Assembly: GCA_029556615.1 (NCBI GenBank)
Contig: JAKQDD010000021.1
Coordinates: forward strand, 1 to 62,002
DNA length: 62,002 bases
DNA from: Verrucomicrobiota bacterium
GTDB lineage: Bacteria > Verrucomicrobiota > Verrucomicrobiia > Limisphaerales > J093
Reading direction: 5' to 3'
Below, in pieces: positions 7,667-16,926 of the stretch. The position numbers and the translations under genes are program-made. How positions within the stretch are numbered: position 1 is the first letter of the stretch; every line of letters begins with the position of its first letter. Below the pieces are notes generated by a model that was not told the DNA's origin, searched no databases, and saw nothing but the letters and a program-made list of their open reading frames with translations.

Positions 7667-8977
7667 CTACGCGAACTTTGTCTTGCCCGGGACGGCCATG
7701 GGGGGGATGGGGAGTTTCATGTCCCAGGTGGGGTTTTCAGGGACGAGCTGTTCCTTGCTTTCGAGCATTTGTTCCCAGGCGATCTCCTGTCCGGTGTAGG
7801 CGGCGGTGCGGCCCATGAGGGCCATGAGGGTGCTGTGGGCCATCCAGACGCCGTCGTTTCGGGCTTCGCCGCTGCGGATCGAGGCGAACAACTCGCGGTG
7901 TTCCTGGACGTACATTTCGGCGCCGGGGCGTGGGCCCTGCTGGCGCCAATTGGTTTCCCCGCGGATGACGGGCGGGTTCCAGCCGCACTGTCCGGTTCCC
8001 TTCGAGCCGAGGAGGTAGTCCGAGTTATCGGAGTAGCAATTGGGGATTTGGCGCTGGGCCATGGTGGCGCGGACGCCGCCGGGGTATTCGTAGAAGACGT
8101 CGATATGATCGAAGATATTGCCTTCGTTGTTGGGGACGACGCGGCCGCCGGTGGCGACGGCTTTGACGGGGAGGAGGCCGTTCATGGCCCAGGCGATTTT
8201 ATCGACGCTATGGCAGGCCTGTTCGACGAGGCCATCGCCGGAGAGCCAGACGAAGTTGTACCAATGGCGCAATTGCCATTCGATGTCGGTCATGCCGGCG
8301 GGTCGGGCGCTGGCGGGGGGCATGGGTTTGACGGGGCCGGTGAGGTAGGTGGCGTGGACGAAGCGGACGTCGCCGATAGCGCCGTCATGGACGCGCTTAT
8401 AGAACTCCCGGCAGGCGGTATCCGCGCGCCAGCAGAAGCCGGCGACGAGGCTGAGCTTCTTTTCCTTGGCGGCGGCGGCGGCGGCGAGGACGGTTCGGAC
8501 GCCTGGGGCGTCTGTGGCCATGGGTTTCTCGCAGAACACGTGTTTCCCGGCGGCGACGGCGGCCTGGAGGTGCGCGGGGCGGAAGCCCGGGGGTGAGGCG
8601 AGGAGGACGACATCGACGCCGCTGGCGATGAGCTTCTGGTAGCCGTCGAGTCCGACGAAGGTGGTTTCGGGGGTGACCTTGACGCGGTCGCGGAATTTGG
8701 CGTCGTTGCGGAGGGCGTTGACGGCGCCGCGGCAGGGCTCGGCGAAGACGTCGGCGATGGCGGTGAGGACGGTATTGGGGTCGGCGGCGAGGGCATCGCG
8801 GGCGGCGCCGCTGCCGCGTCCGCCGCAGCCGACCAAGCCGACCTTGAGGGTGTCGGTATTGGCGGCGAAGCCCTGGGGTGCGAGATTGAGGTGAGCGGCG
8901 GCGATTCCGCCCAGGGTGACGGCGGTCGAGGTGCGCAGGAATTCGCGTCGGGTGCTTTGGGCCTGGGTCTTATTCAT
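7667..8977 (-). CDS. Secreted Gfo/Idh/MocA-family oxidoreductase
   Basis: A 436-residue protein with a Tat-type signal (RREFLRTS, then a hydrophobic stretch) and a Rossmann motif KVGLVGCGGRGSG near residues 46-58. CEKPMAT near residue 147 carries the family EKP lysine. The C-terminal part resembles the alpha/beta domain of planctomycete/verrucomicrobial secreted oxidoreductases that use bound NAD(P) on sugars. The substrate cannot be read. It stands alone, divergent from rho, and differs clearly from the two paralogues at 37401 and 50858. The Tat signal predicts export with cofactor already bound. Confidence 0.85.
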   Translation of the reverse strand: MNKTQAQSTRREFLRTSTAVTLGGIAAAHLNLAPQGFAANTDTLKVGLVGCGGRGSGAARDALAADPNTVLTAIADVFAEPCRGAVNALRNDAKFRDRVKVTPETTFVGLDGYQKLIASGVDVVLLASPPGFRPAHLQAAVAAGKHVFCEKPMATDAPGVRTVLAAAAAAKEKKLSLVAGFCWRADTACREFYKRVHDGAIGDVRFVHATYLTGPVKPMPPASARPAGMTDIEWQLRHWYNFVWLSGDGLVEQACHSVDKIAWAMNGLLPVKAVATGGRVVPNNEGNIFDHIDVFYEYPGGVRATMAQRQIPNCYSDNSDYLLGSKGTGQCGWNPPVIRGETNWRQQGPRPGAEMYVQEHRELFASIRSGEARNDGVWMAHSTLMALMGRTAAYTGQEIAWEQMLESKEQLVPENPTWDMKLPIPPMAVPGKTKFA

Positions 8978-9065
8978 AAGGACAGCGTTGCGTTTTGCGA
9001 GTTGAGTAAAGGGCAGGGGCGGGGGGGCGTCAAGTCCCTGGGGGTGGGGAGGTGCGAAATACTTG

Positions 9066-9093
9066 TTGCGTCGGGCGGGATTTGCGCTTATAT
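9066..9093 (+). promoter_or_regulatory. Possible rho promoter
   Basis: TTGCGT (9066-9071), a 16-bp spacer and TTATAT (9088-9093) lie in the intergenic region about 115 bp upstream of the chosen rho start. This is a local AT-rich patch in GC-rich DNA. A long leader would suit the autoregulation known for rho in other bacteria. Confidence 0.35.
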
Positions 9094-9208
9094 GGGGCCT
9101 GTCGAAGGTTCACCGTGCGGCCTCTATTCGAGATGAGGCTGGGGAATGATGTCTTCAGGTCGCCGGTACTCCCGAAGTTGTGAGCGTCTTTGTGGTTCTG
9201 AAGCCACT

Positions 9209-10369
9209 ATGAAACCGATCAGTCAGAAACCTGTGTCTAATCCGCACCCGGGCAACGTGCATGCGGTTCCGGAAGTGGGGGGCGGCTTCCTCGAGATATC
9301 CGAGAAAGGGTTCGGCTTTTTGCGGACCCCTGAGGGTCATTTTCATCCGAAGCCGACCGACGTGTTTGTCACTCCGGACACGATCAAGCGGCATTTTTTG
9401 AGGGAAGGCTGTTATGTGAAGGGTGCGTTACAGCCGCCGCATCGGGGGAGCAGCCCCCAGCTGCGCGAGGTGCAGGAGGTCAACGGGATGGCCTATGCGA
9501 ACTACACGAAGTCGATGCGGTTCGAGAACCTGACGACGATCGATCCCATTGAGAAGTTCCGGCTTGAGACGTCGCCGGACAACCTCGAGATGCGGATCAT
9601 CGATCTGGTGACGCCGATCGGCAAGGGGACGCGCGGGCTGATTGTGGCGCCGCCGCGGACGGGGAAGACGACGATTCTGAAGCAGATTGCGAACTCGGTG
9701 ACGGCGAACCATCCCGAGGTGCACGTTCTGGTGTTGCTGATTGACGAGCGTCCGGAGGAGGTCACGGACTTTCAGCGGTCGGTGAAAGCGGAGGTGGTGG
9801 CGTCCTCGAACGATCAGGATTTGGAGACGCACGTACGGCTTTCGCGGTTCATGATCGAGCGTTGCCGGCGGATGGTCGAGGCGGGGCGGGACGTGTTTGT
9901 GTTGCTGGACTCGCTGACCCGGGTGGCGCGCGCCTACAACAGCGTCCACGGCGGCAGCGGGCGGACGATGACCGGCGGTGTCGACGCCCGGGCGCTGGAG
10001 ATCCCGCGCAAGATATTCGCCGCGGCGCGGAAGATCGAGGAGGGCGGTTCGCTGACCATTGTGGCCACGGCGCTGGTGGACACGGGATCGCGGATGGACG
10101 AGCTGATTTTCCAGGAGTTCAAGGGCACGGGCAACATGGAGCTGGTGCTGGATCGCAAGCTGTCGGATCGCCGGTTGTTCCCCGCGCTCGACATTCCGAA
10201 GAGCGGCACCCGGAAGGAGGAGAAGCTCTTTCCGAAGCACCAGATCGAGGCGGTGCGCAAGTTGCGCCGGATGATGGTGGACCTGCAGCCTATCGAGGCG
10301 ATGGAGACCCTTCAGGCCGCGCTTCGGAAGCACCGCACCAACGACGATTTGCTGGCGAAGCTCCAGTAG
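9209..10369 (+). CDS. rho: Transcription termination factor Rho
   Basis: A 386-residue hexameric RNA helicase. The cold-shock RNA-binding domain contains KGFGFLR (about residues 33-39), the Walker A PPRTGKTT is near 150, then LLIDERPEEV, LLDSLTRVARAYN and the R-loop GTGNMEL. The ATG at 9209 starts MKPISQKP; an upstream ATG at 9146 adds 21 unconserved residues. In either form the N-terminal helical domain that precedes the RNA-binding fold in E. coli Rho is almost absent, so the protein starts nearly at the cold-shock domain. It is monocistronic. Confidence 0.95.
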   Translation: MKPISQKPVSNPHPGNVHAVPEVGGGFLEISEKGFGFLRTPEGHFHPKPTDVFVTPDTIKRHFLREGCYVKGALQPPHRGSSPQLREVQEVNGMAYANYTKSMRFENLTTIDPIEKFRLETSPDNLEMRIIDLVTPIGKGTRGLIVAPPRTGKTTILKQIANSVTANHPEVHVLVLLIDERPEEVTDFQRSVKAEVVASSNDQDLETHVRLSRFMIERCRRMVEAGRDVFVLLDSLTRVARAYNSVHGGSGRTMTGGVDARALEIPRKIFAAARKIEEGGSLTIVATALVDTGSRMDELIFQEFKGTGNMELVLDRKLSDRRLFPALDIPKSGTRKEEKLFPKHQIEAVRKLRRMMVDLQPIEAMETLQAALRKHRTNDDLLAKLQ

Positions 10370-10506
10370 AGCGAATCCGCGTTCTGAGGGTCCATTTGCC
10401 GGTTTTCTCGACTACCCTGTCAGTGATGTGGCTTGGCCCACGCATCCTGAGGGGCCGATGCTGAACCTATCACTCTGTCGCCGCGGGCTCAATCCAGCCG
10501 CCCCGT

Positions 10507-10625
10507 GAGAAAAAAGCGGCAGGGGGCAGCCGCACTCCAAAAACAGGCGTCGGCGGCGACCGCCTTTCGTCCCGCGCGAGAGCGTCGTGGAGTGCGGTGC
10601 CGCGTCCCAAGCGGCACCGCTTTCC
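10507..10625. repeat. Paired inverted copies of a GCGGCA-GCCGCACTCCA element
   Basis: The left unit (AAAAGCGGCAGGGGGCAGCC then GCACTCCA, 10507-10542) and an inverted unit (GTGGAGTGCGGTGCCGC...GCGGCACCGCTTTCC, 10582-10625) face each other. Each has an internal GC-rich hairpin. With copy B of the CTAG repeat they account for most of the 400 bp between rho and tsaB; no gene is seen there. Confidence 0.6.
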
Positions 10626-10683
10626 AGTGGGCCCAACTCCGGGATCATGGGGCCTTTCGCAGAGAACGCCTCGCGGAAGCCGG

Positions 10684-10772
10684 GCTAGCGAGGCGCGGAG
10701 GCAGGGAGCCCCGCTGCCCCCCACGGTTCCTTGGGACTGCATGTTTCATTGGTCTGAGGCGCGCCTCGCTAG
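10684..10772 (-). repeat. CTAG palindromic dispersed repeat, copy B (about 89 bp)
   Basis: Bounded by GCTAGCGAGGCGCG (10684-10697) and the inverted CGCGCCTCGCTAG (10760-10772). On the minus strand it begins CTAGCGAGGCGCGCCTCAG, as in copy A, and as in copy A it begins at a stop codon (the TAG of tsaB). The interior differs from copy A. Confidence 0.85.
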
Positions 10773-11431
10773 GCCGTTGGGGGCGGCACTTGCGGTGGGG
10801 GGGCCTTCTTGAATTGGGGGGTTCTCAGGTAGACAGGATCGAGGGGTTGGCCCGGGGCGGTTTCGGTGCCTTGGGCTGCCAAGCGGGCGATGACGCCGGC
10901 GTCGGGAAGGAGGTCGACACCGCCCGGGAACGCCTGAGCCAGGCCGGGTCCGGCCACCCGCTCGCCGCGGCGCAGCCGGGTGTTCACGGACTCTGCGGGC
11001 TCGAGATGGAGCGGTTCGATCTCGCGCACGCCGGAGCCTGAGTCGGCCACCCGGAGGACATAGAACTCTCCGCGGTGGGCATTGACGGCGAGGGTGACAG
11101 GTTCGGCGGGGGTGCGGGCCAGGGCTTGGAAGGCGAGGCCGTCGATGGTGCGGACGCCGACGAGTGGCGTTTGGTGTGCGAGGTGCCAGGCCTGGGCGAT
11201 GGCGATGGCGATGCGGATGCCGGTGTAGCTGCCGGGTCCGAGTCCGACGGCGATGCGGTCGACGTCGGCCGGTTTCCAGTCGATCGGGTGTAGCAGGTTG
11301 TCGAGGAGGGCGAACGCTCCGGTTTGCGGGCCTGGGGACTGTTGGGTGAGGACGACGGGCGGGGCGTGGCCGGGGTCGAACGCGGCGACACTGCGGCAAT
11401 CGGACGAGAACTCAAACGCCAGAATCTTCAT
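10769..11431 (-). CDS. tsaB: tRNA threonylcarbamoyladenosine synthesis protein TsaB
   Basis: A 220-residue ASKHA-fold protein that partners TsaD in making t6A37 on ANN-decoding tRNAs. MKILAFEFSSD at the start and GLGPGSYTGIRIA at about residues 65-77 are family hallmarks. The ATG at 11431 was chosen because it begins the conserved strand; it overlaps tsaE by 20 bp, indicating translational coupling. Its stop lies in the CTAG repeat. It ends a minus-strand group CPBP-thiL-tsaE-tsaB; tsaD is not in the window. Confidence 0.9.
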   Translation of the reverse strand: MKILAFEFSSDCRSVAAFDPGHAPPVVLTQQSPGPQTGAFALLDNLLHPIDWKPADVDRIAVGLGPGSYTGIRIAIAIAQAWHLAHQTPLVGVRTIDGLAFQALARTPAEPVTLAVNAHRGEFYVLRVADSGSGVREIEPLHLEPAESVNTRLRRGERVAGPGLAQAFPGGVDLLPDAGVIARLAAQGTETAPGQPLDPVYLRTPQFKKAPPPQVPPPTA

Positions 11432-11852
11432 AGTCGAGGCGGCGGGTGGTGGGATCGAGGCAGGAGAGCTGGACGGACCTGAGGAAGCCCGGGTAGATGT
11501 GACCGGGGGTGGGGTGCCAGCGGTCGAACCACTCGACGACAGTGACGCCGCGGGTGGGTTCGAGGTAAGCGTCGAGTCCGGCGCTGACGATTTGGTCGGC
11601 GGTTTCGAGGCGGTAGAGGTCGAGGTGATAGAGGGGGAGGCGACCTTCGAGGTACTCGCAGACGAGGACGAAGGTTGGGGAGAGCACGCGTGTGGCGATA
11701 CCGAGGCCGCGGGCGATTCCCTTGACCAGGTGGGTTTTGCCCGAGCCGAGGTCGCCGGAGAGTCCGATGAGCCATCCGGGGTGGGCGATCCGGCCCCAGG
11801 CCTCACCGATCGCGAGGGTTTCCTCGGGGCTATGTGAAATGGACGTAGCCAT
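11412..11852 (-). CDS. tsaE: tRNA threonylcarbamoyladenosine synthesis ATPase TsaE
   Basis: A 146-residue ATPase of the TsaBDE complex. Walker A GDLGSGKTHLVKG is followed by SPTFVLVCEY and YHLDLYRL, then VVEWFDRW, all typical of TsaE. The ATG at 11852 gives MATSISHSPEET; an in-frame ATG at 11876 would add 8 residues. The gene overlaps the end of thiL by about 20 bp and the start of tsaB by 20 bp, so the three genes are very tightly packed. Confidence 0.92.
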   Translation of the reverse strand: MATSISHSPEETLAIGEAWGRIAHPGWLIGLSGDLGSGKTHLVKGIARGLGIATRVLSPTFVLVCEYLEGRLPLYHLDLYRLETADQIVSAGLDAYLEPTRGVTVVEWFDRWHPTPGHIYPGFLRSVQLSCLDPTTRRLDYEDSGV

Positions 11853-12762
11853 GGGCTTCGAGGGGTCGGGTGGCATGCCGGTCGCGGAGTCGGATGCCGG
11901 GGTCGGCGGTGACTGTACCGATGCAGCTCAGCGGGAGGCTGGGGAACGCGGGTTTCCAGGCATCGAGCAGGGGTACCGCCTGGGAGGGTGGGAGAGCGAA
12001 GAGCAATTCGAAGTCTTCGCCATCGCTGAGGGCGGCGAGGAGGGGCGATTTGGGATGCGGGCCGGAGCGGGACCGGGTCCGGGCGTCCCGGCTGATGGGG
12101 ATGGCGCGGGCGAGCAATTCGGCGCCCAGGTTATCGGGGGCGAGCAGGTGGGGCAGGTCGCCGGCGAGTCCGTCGCTGAGGTCGATCATGGCGTGGACGG
12201 CGAATCGTTGTGCGAGCCAGCGGGCCTCGGCGAGGCGGGGTTCGAAGTCGAGGTGTTTACCGGCGGCGGAGCCGCCGAGGGTGCCGGTGACGAAGAGGGC
12301 GTCGCCGGGGCGTGCTCCGGCGCGTCGGAGGCAGCGGTCTTTGGGGGCGGTGCCGACGACGGCCAGGGAGAGGATCCAGCCTCCCGGGTTGGTGGTGGTT
12401 TCGCCGCCGACGAGGGCGACGCCGTGGCGATCGGCGAGGCGGCGGAGGCCGGCGTAGACGGCGTCGACGCGGTGGACTGCGAATCCCGGGGGCAAGCCGA
12501 GCGTGACCACAGCGCTGGTGGGTTGGCCGGCCATGGCGGCGATGTCGCTGAGGGGTCGGGCGAGGGCCTTGTGGCCCAAGCGTTCGGGTTCCGTGTCCGG
12601 CAGGAAATGCACACCTTCGACGACGGCGTCGGTCTTGAAGAGGAGCCAGCGATCCGGCAGGCCGATGTCGAGCACGGCGCAGTCGTCGCCGGGGCCCACG
12701 ATCACGGCCGGGTTGGCGGGCAGGTCTTTGGTCAGCCGGTGGATGAGGGCGAATTCCTGCAT
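11830..12762 (-). CDS. thiL: Thiamine-monophosphate kinase ThiL
   Basis: A 310-residue enzyme that phosphorylates thiamine monophosphate to the active diphosphate. VGPGDDCAVLD (about residues 22-32), the Mg-binding LFKTDAVVEGVHF, GGETTT and IDLSDGLAGDL follow the PurM/ThiL fold. ATG at 12762. It starts 13 bp after the CPBP gene and overlaps tsaE. No thiamine biosynthesis neighbour or TPP riboswitch was seen, so grouping with tsaE/tsaB probably reflects convenience rather than pathway. Confidence 0.93.
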   Translation of the reverse strand: MQEFALIHRLTKDLPANPAVIVGPGDDCAVLDIGLPDRWLLFKTDAVVEGVHFLPDTEPERLGHKALARPLSDIAAMAGQPTSAVVTLGLPPGFAVHRVDAVYAGLRRLADRHGVALVGGETTTNPGGWILSLAVVGTAPKDRCLRRAGARPGDALFVTGTLGGSAAGKHLDFEPRLAEARWLAQRFAVHAMIDLSDGLAGDLPHLLAPDNLGAELLARAIPISRDARTRSRSGPHPKSPLLAALSDGEDFELLFALPPSQAVPLLDAWKPAFPSLPLSCIGTVTADPGIRLRDRHATRPLEAHGYVHFT

Positions 12763-12775
12763 GACGGGGGGGTGC

Positions 12776-13495
12776 TCATCCGTGGGCGGCGAGGATGAGC
12801 CAGAGGTAGTTGGTGGCGTTGAAGAGGCTGTGGGTGCAGACGGGTCCGAGCAGGTTCCCGGAGTACTCGTATTGCCGGGTCAGGACGACGGCGAAGAAGA
12901 GCAGCGGCAGGAAGGTCATGAGGTTCGCATGGGTCACGGCGAACACGATGGATGTGAACCAGAGTCCGGTTTTGGGCCAGCCGCGCTGGGCGAACGCGGT
13001 GTAGAAGATCCCACGGAACAGGACTTCCTCGATCGCGGGTGCCATGACGATGGCCATGAAGCCGAGGAGGATTTGTTCCTGCGGGGTCGAGGCTTGTTGC
13101 AGGGCCTCGACGGTTGGCTGGATCACGGGTTCGATGGACTGCCAGGCGAGGAGTTTCTGGGAGAGCCACATCAGGCTGACGTTGGCTGGGAAGACGACCA
13201 CGAGGACAAGGGCGGCGTGGAGGGCGACGCCGCTCCAGCTTCCGTTGGCGAGGCCAAAGGCGGCGGTCCAGGTCAGGTCATGGTTGCGGAGGAAGAGGTG
13301 AATGATGACGAATCCGTAGACTTGGAAGGCGAGGGTGCCGGCGATTGCGATCATGGCGTGCGGTTCCTCGTCGGCTGCCGTGCCGAGGCCGCGGGCGATC
13401 AGTTGGGTCGCGAGGCCGACGACGGCGAGGCCGAGGAGCAACTGAAACAGGAGACGGGCGAGCGGTTCCGGTTTCCATGTATGCGGCGGCGCCAT
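12776..13495 (-). CDS. CPBP-family intramembrane metalloprotease
   Basis: A 239-residue protein with about six to seven hydrophobic segments. EEVLFRG (about residues 157-163), FAVTHAN and a later CTHSLFN give the Glu-Glu-Arg and His residues of the CPBP/Abi membrane-protease family. The family is involved in CAAX processing, bacteriocin immunity or signalling, and the role here is unknown. It is the first gene of the minus-strand group with thiL, tsaE and tsaB. Confidence 0.85.
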   Translation of the reverse strand: MAPPHTWKPEPLARLLFQLLLGLAVVGLATQLIARGLGTAADEEPHAMIAIAGTLAFQVYGFVIIHLFLRNHDLTWTAAFGLANGSWSGVALHAALVLVVVFPANVSLMWLSQKLLAWQSIEPVIQPTVEALQQASTPQEQILLGFMAIVMAPAIEEVLFRGIFYTAFAQRGWPKTGLWFTSIVFAVTHANLMTFLPLLFFAVVLTRQYEYSGNLLGPVCTHSLFNATNYLWLILAAHG

Positions 13496-13618
13496 GCGGG
13501 GGGGATCCTACCGGGGAGCGGGCTCCGAATCCACGCGGAAGCGAGTGGTTCCTTTCTCGCCAAGGGATGGCGGGAAGCATCCCGCCCGCCGGCGGGTGGG
13601 CATCGCAATGCGCGACAG

Positions 13619-13700
13619 CCCCGGACTGGGCGGCTCAAGGCGCCTGGTTCAGCCCAGGAGGCTGAGCCGCGAGGGACGCTGACGCGCGGACTTGGGGAGG
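13619..13700 (+). repeat. About 95-bp hairpin repeat, copy 1
   Basis: CCCCGGACTGGGCGGCTCAA, GGCGCCTGG, CCCAGGAGG, TGAGCCGC and GGACGCTGACGCGCGGA follow in order, exactly as in the copies at 48332-48426 and 56868-56955. GGCGGCTCA/TGAGCCGC form hairpin arms. The left flank is more diverged in this copy. It occupies the 296-bp gap between the CPBP gene and mntA. Confidence 0.85.
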
Positions 13701-13791
13701 GAGTTCCGCTTTGACAGGTGGGATGGTGTCATGCGACGGTTCAAGGGTCCAAGGGTCCGGGTTTCGGTCTACCGGGCGCGACGACAATGCC

Positions 13792-14118
13792 ATGACGCTT
13801 CTTGAGGAACGTGACAAGGCACGACGCCAGCGGCGGCTCGTGGTTTGCGCTGAGGTGCGTCGGCGGCTCCGATCGGCTCTCACCGAGTTGGCCGCCGGTC
13901 ACCAGGTCATTGTCTTCGGTTCTCTCACGCGCCCCGGTCGGTTTCATGACCGGTCGGATGTTGATTTGGCCCTCCCGTCGTCCGCGTCCGCACTCGACCC
14001 TCTCCGTCTCGTTGCGACTCTCACCGAACGTCTTGGCAGACCCGTGGACATCGTGCGATTGGACCAATGCCGATTTCGAGAGAAGATCCTGCGCGAAGGC
14101 GAGTTATGGACGCTATAG
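13792..14118 (+). CDS. mntA: MNT-type nucleotidyltransferase antitoxin
   Basis: A 108-residue minimal nucleotidyltransferase. VIVFGSLTRPG and DRSDVDLAL give the GS and DxD active-site signature. The spacing is GS-x11-DVD, one residue longer than the GS-x10-DxD usually quoted for this group. Homologous MntA antitoxins neutralise HEPN RNases by adding AMP to a tyrosine. The ATG at 13792 was chosen over 13711 because family similarity begins there. It overlaps the HEPN gene by 13 bp, so the two are co-translated. Confidence 0.85.
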   Translation: MTLLEERDKARRQRRLVVCAEVRRRLRSALTELAAGHQVIVFGSLTRPGRFHDRSDVDLALPSSASALDPLRLVATLTERLGRPVDIVRLDQCRFREKILREGELWTL

Positions 14119-14582
14119 GCCTGCAGACTTTACGTCAGGAAATGCGCGATGACGCCCGGGTTGTGACCGAAGCGTTGGCGACAGCGCGGGTCCGATTCGA
14201 CCGCGGGGACGAAGCGGGGCACGAAGGGTGTGCGCATCACTTGTGTAGGATGTACAACGCGATTGAACAGATGGGCCTGAGGGTGGCCAAGGCCTTCGAG
14301 AACAACATCGATGACGAGCAAGGCTGGCACAGCGCCCTGCTGCATCGGTTGACGCTCGAGATCGCCGGCGTTCGACCAGCCTTGATCCCCGGCGACCTCA
14401 AGCCCGACCTCGAGGAACTCAAGGCGTTTCGCCACGTATTTGTGCACGCTTACGAGTTGCAGCTCGACCCGGACAAGCTCGCGCTGCTTCTCAAGTACGC
14501 GCGGAAGGTAGCCGACCGTTTGCCAGGGTCCGTTGAGGCTTTTGCCCGGAAGGTCGCCCTCGAACAGCAGATCGAGTTGTGA
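14106..14582 (+). CDS. hepT: HEPN-domain RNase toxin
   Basis: A 158-residue all-helical protein. FRHVFVHAYE near residue 110 carries the R-x4-H-x-Y motif of HepT toxins: Arg and His form the RNase site and Tyr is the known AMPylation target. The ATG at 14106 overlaps the end of the nucleotidyltransferase gene. Together they form an MNT/HEPN toxin-antitoxin pair with the antitoxin first. The protein is longer than the shortest HepT members because of helical extensions. The pair lies alone between housekeeping genes, next to a dispersed repeat, which fits insertion as a unit. Confidence 0.85.
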   Translation: MDAIGLQTLRQEMRDDARVVTEALATARVRFDRGDEAGHEGCAHHLCRMYNAIEQMGLRVAKAFENNIDDEQGWHSALLHRLTLEIAGVRPALIPGDLKPDLEELKAFRHVFVHAYELQLDPDKLALLLKYARKVADRLPGSVEAFARKVALEQQIEL

Positions 14583-14652
14583 TCGGGCCCGGTGGCGCTC
14601 CCGCCAGGAGCGGAAGTGATGTTTGCACAGACCCCAAGGGATATGCGTTGGG

Positions 14653-16744
<2,092 letters not shown>

Positions 16745-16771
16745 GAACGGCTCAAACGGATTTCAGGTTCA

Positions 16772-16814
16772 GTGTTGACACCTTCCTAAGGTACGCCCGG
16801 GAGCGTGTCAACAC
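16772..16814 (-). promoter_or_regulatory. Inverted repeat GTGTTGACAC upstream of the pseudopilin gene
   Basis: GTGTTGACAC (16772-16781) and its exact reverse complement GTGTCAACAC (16805-16814) are 23 bp apart and lie 28-70 bp upstream of the pseudopilin ATG. Each arm contains TTGACA, so the minus-strand arm may be a -35 box (the -10 TAGGAA is poor) and the whole may be an operator. The rest of the gap to proS holds one repeat (16879-16906) and no gene. Confidence 0.45.
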
Positions 16815-16878
16815 CGTCGTATTGTGGACTGTTGCCGTGGACGATGGGCCTTGCGAGCCGGCAAGAGGGCGGACCGCA

Positions 16879-16906
16879 GCGGTCAGCGGCCGCGGGCAGG
16901 GGCGCC
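16879..16906 (+). repeat. GCGGTCAG-CGGGCAG-GGCGCC repeat, copy 2
   Basis: GCGGTCAGCGGCCGCGGGCA followed by GGGGCGCC matches 7619-7646 with a few substitutions. Non-coding, just beyond the 3' end of proS. Confidence 0.5.
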
Positions 16907-16926
16907 TGCGCTGGCGTTGCGCCGCG

